A DNA stretch of 20,480 bases, taken from contig JAEZAW010000011.1 in NCBI GenBank assembly GCA_023430315.1, forward strand, positions 1 to 20,480. The letters run 5' to 3'. Position 1 is the stretch's first letter, and each line of letters opens with the position of its first letter. Source of the DNA: Pseudomonadota bacterium (GTDB lineage: Bacteria; Pseudomonadota; Alphaproteobacteria; Rhizobiales; Hyphomicrobiaceae). The translations under genes and the position numbers were made by a program. Shown piece after piece: positions 7,319 through 14,478 of the stretch. Under the pieces are notes generated by a model. It did no database searches and was not told where the DNA came from. It worked only from the letters and a program-made list of their open reading frames with translations.

Positions 7319-7339
7319 CCGAAATTGCCCTTAATTCGG
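7319..7339. promoter_or_regulatory. Imperfect dyad between divergent rfbB and the methyltransferase gene
   Basis: CCGAAATT (7319-7326) and AATTCGG (7333-7339) pair over seven bases with one bulged A, around a six-base centre. It lies in the 144-bp divergent gap 7286-7429, 34 bp from the rfbB start. A GCGGCA/TGCCGC hairpin (7382-7387 with 7400-7405) lies nearer the methyltransferase gene. The dyad could be an operator for either gene; no clear -35/-10 pair was recognised in the gap. Confidence 0.2.
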
Positions 7340-7429
7340 CCGACAGAACTGCATTCCCTTGCTCCAGGCGTTGCAGCGCCCGCGGCAAGCCTCTATGTCT
7401 GCCGCAACGGTACGGAACCCGCAAACACT

Positions 7430-8386
7430 ATGTCCAAGCCTCGGCCCAGCCCCACGACTGCCGCATCAGGATCGCCTCCAGCCGCGGCGCGCCTCAGCGT
7501 CATCGAGAGCGATGGCTTTGCCGACTATCGGCTGATCGACAGCGGCAATGGGCGCAAGCTCGAGCGCTTCGGCAAGATCATTGTCGACCGGCCCGAGCCG
7601 CAGGCGCTCTGGCAGCCACGCGCGGCCGAGAAGATCTGGACCGACGCGCACGCCGTCTTCTCCGCCAACGACGACGAGGAGAGCGGTCGCTGGCGGACGA
7701 ACAAGCCGGTGCCGGAAAGCTGGCCCGTGCGCCTCGAGAACGCCGTCACGCTCACCTGCCGGCTCAGTGCCTTCCGCCATCTCGGCATCTTCCCCGAGCA
7801 GCTTCCGCACTGGCGTTGGATGATCGCGGCGCTGAAGCAACAGAGCGGCACCGAGCGCCCGCGTGTGCTCAATCTCTTCGCCTACACGGGCGCGGCAACC
7901 TTGCTGGCGGCGCACGCCGGTGCCGAGGTCACGCATGTCGATGCCTCCAAGAAGGCGGTCACGTGGGCGCGCGAGAATCAGATGGCATCGGGTCTCAAGG
8001 ATGCGCCCGTGCGCTGGATGCTGGAAGACGCGCGCAAATTCGTGCAGCGCGAAGTGCGCCGCGGCAAGCAGTACGATGTGATCCTCGTCGATCCGCCGAA
8101 GTTCGGACGTGGTCCTAACAACGAGACGTGGGATCTTTTCATCGACCTCCCGGACATGCTGCGGAACTGCGCGGCGCTTCTCAGTGGCCCGCGGAGCGCG
8201 CTCGTGCTCACGGCCTATGCCATCCGTGCTTCGGCGCTCATGCTCGACCAGCTCTGCCGCGAGGCGCTTGCCGAAAAGGGCGGCCGTTTCGAGAGCGGCG
8301 AACTCGCCATCCGCGAGGAAGGCGGCGCGCGCGCCGTACCGACATCGCTCTTCACGCGCTGGTGCGGCGATGACCTCAAGATCTGA
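7430..8386 (+). CDS. RlmI-like class I SAM-dependent (rRNA) methyltransferase without PUA domain
   Basis: This 318-residue protein matches the COG1092-type RNA methyltransferases related to RlmI, which makes 5-methylcytosine in 23S rRNA. The SAM-binding motif is NLFAYTGAATLLAAHAGA (about residues 148-165), followed by the acidic strand end HVDAS (169-173). The catalytic loop is VDPPKFGRGP (220-229), the DPPKFGRG form seen in this branch. E. coli RlmI has an N-terminal PUA RNA-binding domain; here the first 25 residues are Pro/Ser/Ala-rich and the following approximately 110 residues do not resemble PUA, so RNA recognition must differ. The exact target base is unknown. The ATG at 7430 starts MSKPRPSP; there is no strong Shine-Dalgarno. 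Its 3' end overlaps the next methyltransferase gene by 17 bp, implying translational coupling. Confidence 0.88.
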   Translation: MSKPRPSPTTAASGSPPAAARLSVIESDGFADYRLIDSGNGRKLERFGKIIVDRPEPQALWQPRAAEKIWTDAHAVFSANDDEESGRWRTNKPVPESWPVRLENAVTLTCRLSAFRHLGIFPEQLPHWRWMIAALKQQSGTERPRVLNLFAYTGAATLLAAHAGAEVTHVDASKKAVTWARENQMASGLKDAPVRWMLEDARKFVQREVRRGKQYDVILVDPPKFGRGPNNETWDLFIDLPDMLRNCAALLSGPRSALVLTAYAIRASALMLDQLCREALAEKGGRFESGELAIREEGGARAVPTSLFTRWCGDDLKI

Positions 8387-9209
8387 CCGCGGCCCGCCGC
8401 CAGCTTCGCGCGTCATCACCAGCCTGACGAACGATCGCGTCAAGCTCATCCGTTCGCTCGACATGCGCAAGGCGCGGCGCGAGACGGGTCTTTTCGTCGC
8501 CGAGGGCGCCTCAGTGCTCATGACCGCGCGCGAGAACGGCTGGCGGCCGCAGATCCTCGCTCATGGTGCGGAAGCTCGCGAGAGCCGCGCACATCGTGAG
8601 CTGATCGATTGGGCACTCCGCGAGGGCACGGAAGGGCTCGAAGTCTCACACGCCGTGCTGGAGAAGCTCGCTGCGAAGGAGAATCCGCAGAACCTCATGG
8701 GCGTCTTCGAGCAGCGTTGGGCAGTCCTGCCGGAGATCAGGTCACTCGCGAAATCGTCGCTGTGGGTGGCCCTCGACGAGATCCGCGATCCGGGCAATCT
8801 CGGCACGATCATCCGCACGGTCGATGCCGTGGGCGCTGACGGCATCATCCTCGTCGGCAACTGCTGCGATCCCTATCAGCGCGAGGCTGTGCGCGCGACC
8901 ATGGGCTCGCTGTTCGCCGTTCCGCTCGTGAAAATCGAGCGCGCGGCGTTCGTCGATTGGGCGAAGGCCTGGCCCGGCGACCGCATCGGCACGCATCTCG
9001 ATGCGACGGCTGATTTCCGCGAAGGGAATTACAAGGGTCCGACGCTACTGGTCATGGGCCGCGAAGGTCCCGGCATGTCCGACGAGGTGGCCGCCGTGTG
9101 CAACCGCCTCGTGAAGATCCCGATGGCCGGCAAACTCGATTCGCTCAATCTCGCCGTCGCGACGGCGCTCATGCTGTACGAGATCAAGCGGCCGCAGCTG
9201 AAGCTCTGA
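8370..9209 (+). CDS. TrmH/SpoU-family RNA 2'-O-ribose methyltransferase
   Basis: The 279-residue product has the SPOUT-fold methyltransferase signatures in order: motif 1 DPGNLGTIIRT (residues 140-150) with the conserved Asn and Arg, motif 2 MGREGPGMSDE (229-239), and motif 3 IPMAGKLDSLNLAVATAL (250-267) that forms the SAM-binding knot. The N-terminal 100 residues (ITSLTNDRVKLIRSL, FVAEGASVL) match the substrate-binding domain of RlmB-like enzymes. It therefore methylates a ribose 2'-OH in rRNA or tRNA; which position is not known. ATG 8370 lies inside the preceding methyltransferase gene (17-bp overlap, different frame), so the two RNA-modifying enzymes are almost certainly made together. 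The gene ends seven bases from the convergent pepF stop, with no hairpin between. Confidence 0.93.
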   Translation: MTSRSDRGPPPASRVITSLTNDRVKLIRSLDMRKARRETGLFVAEGASVLMTARENGWRPQILAHGAEARESRAHRELIDWALREGTEGLEVSHAVLEKLAAKENPQNLMGVFEQRWAVLPEIRSLAKSSLWVALDEIRDPGNLGTIIRTVDAVGADGIILVGNCCDPYQREAVRATMGSLFAVPLVKIERAAFVDWAKAWPGDRIGTHLDATADFREGNYKGPTLLVMGREGPGMSDEVAAVCNRLVKIPMAGKLDSLNLAVATALMLYEIKRPQLKL

Positions 9210-9216
9210 CGCGCGC

Positions 9217-11022
9217 TCAAGCCACCTTATCCATCTTCTCCAGCTCGTCGATCATGCCTTCGATGACCGACAGACCCTTCTTCCAGAAATTCGGATCAGC
9301 CGCATTAAGCCCGAACGGCGCCAGCAGCTCCGTGTGATGCTTCGAGCCGCCTGCTTTCAGCATGTCGAAGTATTTCTCGACAAAGCCCGGATGCGCCTCC
9401 TGGTAGAGCCCATAGAGCGAGTTCACGAGGCAATCGCCGAACGCGTACGCGTACACGTAGAACGGCGAATGAATGAAGTGCGGGATGTACGACCAGTAGA
9501 CTTCATATCCCGGCTTCAGCTCGATCGCAGGCCCGAGGCTCTCTCCCTGCACCGACATCCACAGCTCGCCGAGCTTGTCCGCGGTCAGCTCGCCCTCGCG
9601 CCGTGCCTCGTGCACCTTGCGCTCGAAGGAATAGAACGCGATCTGGCGCACAACCGTATTGATCATGTCCTCGACCTTCTGCGCCATGAGCGCCTTGCGC
9701 TCGCGCGGATTGGTCGTCGCCGCCAGCAGCGCGCGGAAGGTCAGCATCTCGCCGAAAACCGAAGCCGTCTCGGCGAGCGTCAGCGGTGTCGGCGCAAGCA
9801 GCGGACCCTGCGGCGCGGCCAGCACCTGATGCACGCCGTGACCGAGCTCGTGCGCGAGCGTCATCACATCGCGCGGCTTGCCCTGGTAATTGAGCAGGAT
9901 GTAGGGGTGCGCCGAGGGCGTCGTCGGATGCGAGAAGGCGCCTGAAGCCTTGCCTTCGCGGACAGGCGCGTCGATCCAGCCCCTGTTGAAGAACGGTTGC
10001 GCGATCTCGGCCATGCGCGGCGAGAAGCCGGCATAGGCATCGAGCACGATCCGCTCGGCATCCTTCCACGCATAGACTTGATCGGGCTTGTCGGGCAGCG
10101 GCGCATTGCGATCCCAGTGCGCGAGTTTGTCCATGCCGAGCCAGCGCGCCTTCATTTTGTAGTAGCGGTGCGAGATGCGCGGATAGGCCTCGCGTACGGC
10201 GCTGACCAGCGCATCGACGACCTCCGCCTCGACGCGGTTCGCGAGATGGCGCGAGTCCGCGACATCCTTGTAGCCGCGCCAGCGGTCCGAGACTTCCTTG
10301 TCCTTGGCGAGCGTGTTCGTGATGAGCGTAAAGAGGCGGATGTTGTCCTTGAAGACCTTCGCTAGCGCTTCGGCGGCTGCTTGGCGCCGGGCGGTGTCGG
10401 GATGCATGAGCAGGTTGAGCGTCGGCTCGAGGCTCAGTGGTTTCGGCTCACCCTCGACCTCGAAGCGCAGCGCCGCCATGGTCTCGTTGAAGAGCCGGTC
10501 CCATGCGGCCCGCGACGTCGCCGCCTTCTCGACGAACAGCCGCTCCAGCTGCTCCTCGAGCTGATAGGGCTTTTCCTTGCGCAGGTCGGCGAACCACGGT
10601 GCATAGCGCGCGAGATCAGGATGTTTCAGCGCCGCATCGAGAGCGGCATCGTCGATCTGGTTCATTTCCAGCTCGAAGAAGACGAGCTCGGTCGAGATCG
10701 CCGTGATCTTCGTCTGCATGTCGCCGAAGAATTTCGCGCGCTCGCTGTCCGAGGTGTCAGCGTAGTAGAGAAGCCCGGAATACGAGGCTATGCGGCCGAT
10801 CACGTCGGCGAGCTTCTCGTAGGCCTTCACCGCCACAGCGAGCGCCGCGCCGTCGCCGCTGAGCCCGGCCAGCTTGCCCTGATAGGTCGTACGGAGGCGT
10901 TTGGCCTCGTCGGCAGCCCATGAGAGGTCGCGCTTCAGCTCGGCCGAGTCGGTCCCCGGATAGAGGTCACGGAGGTCCCATTCCGGCATCGGGCCGAGGG
11001 CGGCGGCGTCACTGGTGCTCAT
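9217..11022 (-). CDS. pepF: Oligoendopeptidase F, M3 zinc metallopeptidase
   Basis: PepF cleaves short peptides (typically 7-17 residues) in the cytoplasm and contributes to peptide recycling or signal-peptide remnant breakdown. The 601-residue protein has the usual size of the PepF/M3 family. The active site HELGHG is at residues 391-396, with zinc ligands H391 and H395 and catalytic E392. The third ligand, a glutamate, lies in the downstream helix (LAETASVFGEML). YWSYIPHFIHSPFYVYAYAF and a C-terminal LLAPFGLN segment are also typical. The start ATG at 11022 (MSTSDAAALGPMPEWDL) has GGGAG eight bases upstream; in-frame starts further up extend into a region without family similarity. It has no signal peptide. 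The gene is alone, convergent with the TrmH-like gene and divergent from the sigma-54 regulator. Confidence 0.96.
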   Translation of the reverse strand: MSTSDAAALGPMPEWDLRDLYPGTDSAELKRDLSWAADEAKRLRTTYQGKLAGLSGDGAALAVAVKAYEKLADVIGRIASYSGLLYYADTSDSERAKFFGDMQTKITAISTELVFFELEMNQIDDAALDAALKHPDLARYAPWFADLRKEKPYQLEEQLERLFVEKAATSRAAWDRLFNETMAALRFEVEGEPKPLSLEPTLNLLMHPDTARRQAAAEALAKVFKDNIRLFTLITNTLAKDKEVSDRWRGYKDVADSRHLANRVEAEVVDALVSAVREAYPRISHRYYKMKARWLGMDKLAHWDRNAPLPDKPDQVYAWKDAERIVLDAYAGFSPRMAEIAQPFFNRGWIDAPVREGKASGAFSHPTTPSAHPYILLNYQGKPRDVMTLAHELGHGVHQVLAAPQGPLLAPTPLTLAETASVFGEMLTFRALLAATTNPRERKALMAQKVEDMINTVVRQIAFYSFERKVHEARREGELTADKLGELWMSVQGESLGPAIELKPGYEVYWSYIPHFIHSPFYVYAYAFGDCLVNSLYGLYQEAHPGFVEKYFDMLKAGGSKHHTELLAPFGLNAADPNFWKKGLSVIEGMIDELEKMDKVA

Positions 11023-11358
11023 GAGCGGTCTCCCGAATCTGGTTGCCGTCTTGCTTATCAACATTGTCGCAAGGCGCGGCGCTGGCAAGGCGGGGTAAAC
11101 CCGCGGCATTCTGGCCCGACCACGGACCCGCGGGATTTGAGTTGTATTTCAAGCGTCTCACGGGATGCCGCATCGCGCGGATCAGAACGTGACAGAAAAA
11201 ATTCAAAAGCGAGCGTTTCGCAACGATCCATTTACCCCAGTCGGGCACTCTCGCCCGGTGAGTAAGCCGCTCCTGAGCAACTGTTCGAAAATGGGGCCTA
11301 CCCCGAACGGCACTCCTGACCGGCCTACGTGTCCTGTATTGTTGCGTGAGTATGCCTC
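11023..11358. other. Divergent intergenic region between pepF and the sigma-54 regulator
   Basis: No gene is supported in these 336 bp. Small hairpins are present: GCGGG/CCCGC (11090-11094 with 11100-11104), CGGGC/GCCCG (11242-11246 with 11253-11257) and GGGG/CCCC near 11294-11305. None has a T-tract. A possible regulator promoter combines CTGACC (11316-11321) with TATTGT (11337-11342) at a short 15-bp spacing. The stretch 11190-11240 is unusually AT-rich for this window. I saw no sigma-54 promoter (TGGCAC with TTGC) here. Confidence 0.45.
11061..11088 (-). promoter_or_regulatory. Weak candidate promoter of pepF
   Basis: On the minus strand TTGCCA (11083-11088) and CAATGT (11061-11066) are spaced by 16 bp, about 40 bp before the pepF start. 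The -10 shares the CAATG core seen before the zinc peptidase and FYDLN genes, but both hexamers are imperfect. Confidence 0.2.
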
Positions 11359-12867
11359 ATGTCCAAGCGCGTCCTCGTCGTCGATGACGACCCCGCCCAG
11401 CGCCGCATCCTGGAAGAGATGATCAAGCGGCTGGGCTATGAAGCCCGCACCGCGCAGGGTGGCGAACACGCCCTCCAGATCCTCGAAGGCCCGGAAGGCC
11501 CCTCGATCTCGCTCGTTCTGCTCGACCTCGTGATGCCCGGCACGGACGGCATGACCGTTCTCGAGCGCCTTGGATCGAAAGCCGGCACGCCGCCGATCAT
11601 CGTGCAGACAGCCAACGGTTCGATCGACGCCGCCATCGGCGCCATGCGCGCCGGCGCCGCCGACTTCGTCGTCAAGCCCGCGAGCCAGGAACGCCTCGAC
11701 GTCTCCATCAAGAGCGCGCTCAAGATCGAAGCCCTGCAGGGTGAGATCACGCGCATCAAGAAGAAGGTCGAAGGCACCCTCACCTTCGCCGATCTCGTCA
11801 TGCGCGGCGACGTCATGAACAAGGTCGTGGCGCTCGGCCGTCGCGCGGCTGCGTCCAACATTCCCGTCCTGATCGAAGGCGAGTCCGGCGTCGGCAAGGA
11901 ATTGATCGCCCGAGCCATCCAGGGCGAGAGCGAGCGCGCTGGCAGGCCGTTCGTCACCGTCAACTGCGGCGCCATCCCCGAGAACCTCGTCGAGAGCATC
12001 CTTTTCGGTCACGAGAAGGGCTCGTTCACCGGCGCTGTCGACAAGCGCATCGGCAAGTTCCAGGAGGCCGATGGCGGCACGCTCTTCCTCGACGAGGTCG
12101 GCGAGCTCCCGCTCGATGCCCAGGTCAAGCTGCTGCGCGCGCTGCAGGAAGGCGAGATCGATCCTGTCGGCTCGAAGAAGAGCATCAAGGTCAACTTCCG
12201 CCTGATCTCGGCGACGAACCGCGACATGATCCAGCTCGTCAAAGATGGCCGGTTCCGCGAGGATCTCTACTATCGCCTCAATGTCTTTCCCATCGTCGTG
12301 CCGCCGCTGCGCGAGCGTATCGGCGACGTGCTGGAGCTGGCGCGCTATTTCCTCGCACGCTTCGCGGCCGAGGAAGGCAAGCGGATCACCGCGATCAGCA
12401 GCGACGCGATGAACATGCTCGTGAGCTACGCCTGGCCGGGAAATGTGCGTCAGCTCGAGAACGCGGTCTTCCGCGCGGTCGTGCTCTCCGACAAGAGCGA
12501 GCTCACCGTCGACGAATTCCCGCAGATCGCCGCGCACGTCGAAGGCTTCCGCGCCGAGATGCCGGACGCGCCCGAATACGTGGATCCGCATCCGGCCTAT
12601 ACGGGTCCGGCACTGCTCGGCGCCGAGGACAGCATCCCGCGCACGATCGAGGTGTCACGTGAGTCCGGCAAGGGCGCGCTCGGCATCCCGGCTATCGACG
12701 ACAGCGGCGAGATCCGCTCGCTCGAAGCCATGGAAGCCGACATGATCCGCCTCGCGCTCGGCCGCTATCGCGGACATATGACGGAAGTGGCAAAACGCCT
12801 GAACATCGGTCGCTCCACGCTCTATAGGAAGATGCGCGACTACGGGCTCGAAGGCCGCATGACCTGA
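11359..12867 (+). CDS. NtrC-class sigma-54-dependent response regulator (REC-AAA+-Fis HTH)
   Basis: This 502-residue protein is a complete two-component activator of sigma-54 RNA polymerase. The receiver domain (about 1-120) has the acidic pocket D9-D10-D11, phospho-acceptor D56 in LLDLVMPG, T84 and K106 in VVKPAS. The AAA+ domain (about 143-380) has Walker A GESGVGKE (174-181), Walker B LFLDEVGEL (D245, E246), and the sigma-54 contact loop GSFTGA (221-226), a Ser variant of the usual GAFTGA. NVRQLENAV ends the ATPase. A 70-residue linker precedes a Fis-type helix-turn-helix (MTEVAKRLNIGRSTLYRKMR, 474-493). No histidine kinase is adjacent, so its signal and targets are unknown; specific names such as NtrX or TacA cannot be justified. 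A terminator-like hairpin follows at 12900-12924. The Shine-Dalgarno before ATG 11359 is weak. Confidence 0.94.
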   Translation: MSKRVLVVDDDPAQRRILEEMIKRLGYEARTAQGGEHALQILEGPEGPSISLVLLDLVMPGTDGMTVLERLGSKAGTPPIIVQTANGSIDAAIGAMRAGAADFVVKPASQERLDVSIKSALKIEALQGEITRIKKKVEGTLTFADLVMRGDVMNKVVALGRRAAASNIPVLIEGESGVGKELIARAIQGESERAGRPFVTVNCGAIPENLVESILFGHEKGSFTGAVDKRIGKFQEADGGTLFLDEVGELPLDAQVKLLRALQEGEIDPVGSKKSIKVNFRLISATNRDMIQLVKDGRFREDLYYRLNVFPIVVPPLRERIGDVLELARYFLARFAAEEGKRITAISSDAMNMLVSYAWPGNVRQLENAVFRAVVLSDKSELTVDEFPQIAAHVEGFRAEMPDAPEYVDPHPAYTGPALLGAEDSIPRTIEVSRESGKGALGIPAIDDSGEIRSLEAMEADMIRLALGRYRGHMTEVAKRLNIGRSTLYRKMRDYGLEGRMT

Positions 12868-12899
12868 CGCGAGCGGCATTTTCTGATTGAATGATCATC

Positions 12900-12924
12900 A
12901 CGGCCGGGCCTCGCGCCCGGCCGT
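12900..12924 (+). terminator. Strong hairpin after the sigma-54 regulator
   Basis: ACGGCCGGGC (12900-12909) pairs perfectly with GCCCGGCCGT (12915-12924) around a five-base loop, a 10-bp GC-rich stem 33 bp after the regulator stop. Only two T residues follow, so it departs from the textbook intrinsic terminator, but its position between two same-strand genes makes termination the likeliest role. Confidence 0.65.
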
Positions 12925-12981
12925 TGCCATATCTGCGGCACCAATTCACGCCATTTTGTGTTCCGATCTTGTGTTCGTCAT

Positions 12982-13001
12982 CCGGACCGCTAAGGTTCCG
13001 G
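12982..13001 (+). promoter_or_regulatory. Small stem-loop in the leader of the DUF1330 gene
   Basis: CCGGACC (12982-12988) pairs with GGTTCCGG (12994-13001) with one bulged T and a GCTAA loop. It ends 16 bases before the ribosome-binding site. It may be a leader structure or an operator; no known riboswitch is recognised. Confidence 0.2.
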
Positions 13002-13027
13002 CGAAATTACTCATTTTGGAGGACGCC

Positions 13028-13324
13028 ATGGCCAAGGGATACTGGATCGCCCACGTGAAGGTGAACGATCCTGAGCGCTATAAGGATTACGTCGCGGCGA
13101 ATGCCGTTGCCTTCAAGAAGTACAACGCGCGCTTCCTGGTTCGCGGCGGCAAGAACGAGGCGCGCGGTAAAGCATTGAGCGGCGATCGCCATGTCGTCCT
13201 CGAATTCGAGAGCTATGAAGTCGCCCGTGCCTGTTATGACAGCCCGGAGTACAAGGCTGCGGCGGCCATTCGCGACGAAGCCTCCGAGGCCAGCGTCATC
13301 ATCATCGAGGGCTACGACGGCTAG
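13028..13324 (+). CDS. DUF1330 family protein (dimeric alpha-beta barrel fold)
   Basis: This 98-residue protein begins MAKGYWIAHVKVNDPERYKDY and contains FLVRGGK and VVLEFESYEVARACYDSPEY, all hallmarks of DUF1330. The family forms small ferredoxin-like (dimeric alpha-beta barrel) proteins found in many proteobacteria; no activity is established for it. No signal peptide or membrane span is present, so it is cytoplasmic. The start is decided by GGAGG (13018-13022) five bases before ATG 13028; a longer frame upstream runs through the terminator hairpin and is not real. It is followed by a palindromic element and then pssA. I cannot assign a reaction, and the neighbours do not suggest one. Confidence 0.9.
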   Translation: MAKGYWIAHVKVNDPERYKDYVAANAVAFKKYNARFLVRGGKNEARGKALSGDRHVVLEFESYEVARACYDSPEYKAAAAIRDEASEASVIIIEGYDG

Positions 13325-13332
13325 TGAGCATC

Positions 13333-13360
13333 CCCTCTCCCCATACTTGCGGGGAGAGGG
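13333..13360. repeat. Intergenic palindrome of the CCCTCTCCCC/GGGGAGAGGG type
   Basis: CCCTCTCCCC (13333-13342) and GGGGAGAGGG (13351-13360) form a perfect 10-bp stem around the eight-base loop ATACTTGC. From memory, elements with this exact arm sequence and a short variable loop are common, dispersed intergenic repeats in Hyphomicrobiales. This is the only copy in the window. It lies in the 54-bp gap between the DUF1330 gene and pssA, ending 18 bp before the pssA start, and could act as a transcript-end or processing hairpin. Confidence 0.75.
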
Positions 13361-13378
13361 CGAAAATGGAGCACAGAC

Positions 13379-14347
13379 TTGATCGAAGACGACGAGCCAT
13401 ATCGCGATGCGGGTCGGGATCTGGGATTGCGCCGGCGCCGACGCCTGCTCTTTCGTGATCGCAAGATCCCCGTGCGGATGCTGGTGCCGAACTTTTTCAC
13501 GCTACTGAGCCTGTGTGCTGGCGTGACGGCAATCCGCATGGCCATCGAGCATCGCTTCGAGCTTGCCATCGGCCTCATCGTCATCGCCGCCATCCTCGAT
13601 GGCGTCGATGGCCGGCTCGCACGCGCCCTCAAGGCGCAATCGCGCTTCGGCGCCGAGCTCGACAGCCTCGCCGACTTCATCAATTTCGGCGTTGCGCCGG
13701 CCATCGTCCTCTTCACGTGGGGGCTCGCCAGCCTAAAGAACTTCGGGTGGATCGCCGTACTGCTCTTCGCCTGTGCCATGGGCTTGAGGCTCGCGCGCTT
13801 CAATTCCATGCTCGAGGTGGACAAGCCGAAGTGGCAATCGAACTATTTCACCGGAATGCCAGCGCCGGCGGGCGCAATCACGGTCCTTCTGCCCTTCTAC
13901 CTCAATGGCCTCGGTTGGCTCGAGGTGCGCGATTATCCGCAGCTGATCGCGCTCTACACACTGGTCATGGCCTTCCTGCTCGTCTCCACGATCCCAACGT
14001 ACTCGGGCAAGCTCATGGGCGAGCGTATCCGCGGCGAGCTTATTCTACCGATCATGACGGCGGCAGCCGCGCTGGTGGGCCTGCTGGCGACATACCCCTA
14101 CGGCACACTTACGGTGCTCACGATCGCCTATCTGGCAGTGATCCCGCTGGGCTATCGGCGCTACCAGCAGCAACAGCGGGAGTGGGACCGCGCCCATCCT
14201 CACGAGGCTGCGAAGGAGACCACACCGAGCGCCGCGGCAGCACCTTCGGGCACGCCAGCATCGGGCGTGCAGACTTCAAACACGCGGACACCACCGGTCG
14301 CGGCGAATGACGCCGATCCAGCAGACGTGAAGCGCGGGTCACCGTGA
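13379..14347 (+). CDS. pssA: CDP-diacylglycerol-serine O-phosphatidyltransferase
   Basis: PssA makes phosphatidylserine from CDP-diacylglycerol and serine, the precursor of phosphatidylethanolamine, in the inner membrane. The CDP-alcohol phosphotransferase signature is complete: D77-G78, A81-R82, G91, D95, D99 within DGVDGRLARALKAQSRFG and AELDSLADF. The protein has several membrane spans (for example about 38-55, 62-76, 105-135 and the C-terminal half). Residues 1-30 are charged and arginine-rich. The last roughly 55 residues are a low-complexity Ala/Pro/Thr tail that is not needed for the fold, making the protein (322 residues) longer than typical bacterial type II PssA of about 250-290. 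A TTG start at 13379 is chosen because GGAG (13368-13371) is seven bases upstream and no in-frame ATG fits the N-terminus. The PE-forming decarboxylase psd, often its neighbour, is not next to it. Confidence 0.94.
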   Translation: MIEDDEPYRDAGRDLGLRRRRRLLFRDRKIPVRMLVPNFFTLLSLCAGVTAIRMAIEHRFELAIGLIVIAAILDGVDGRLARALKAQSRFGAELDSLADFINFGVAPAIVLFTWGLASLKNFGWIAVLLFACAMGLRLARFNSMLEVDKPKWQSNYFTGMPAPAGAITVLLPFYLNGLGWLEVRDYPQLIALYTLVMAFLLVSTIPTYSGKLMGERIRGELILPIMTAAAALVGLLATYPYGTLTVLTIAYLAVIPLGYRRYQQQQREWDRAHPHEAAKETTPSAAAAPSGTPASGVQTSNTRTPPVAANDADPADVKRGSP

Positions 14348-14348
14348 G

Positions 14349-14366
14349 AGCGGAGTGAGCGGAGTG
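14349..14366. repeat. Two tandem copies of a 9-bp unit after pssA
   Basis: AGCGGAGTG occurs at 14349-14357 and again at 14358-14366, directly after the pssA stop. Nothing else in the 131-bp gap 14348-14478 was recognised except that its second half is more AT-rich than its surroundings. Confidence 0.5.
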
Positions 14367-14478
14367 GACTCCCGATGAGATCAGAGGGAGATATTGTCGG
14401 CTGGCTTAATGCAATTGAAATGCGCACGCTCTATCGTTTCGAGAATTTTGAACCCGGCGACAGATCGACGGTGGATCC

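Noticed and set aside
11203..12591. A 462-codon open frame antisense to the sigma-54 regulator
   Set aside because: It mirrors the codon pattern of the regulator, is rich in Asp/Ala/Arg/Leu without any recognisable domain, and lacks a ribosome-binding site; GC-rich genes commonly leave such open shadows.
14349..14366. Tandem 9-bp repeat as an iteron or recombination site
   Set aside because: Only two copies, no further spacing pattern and no associated replication or recombinase gene.
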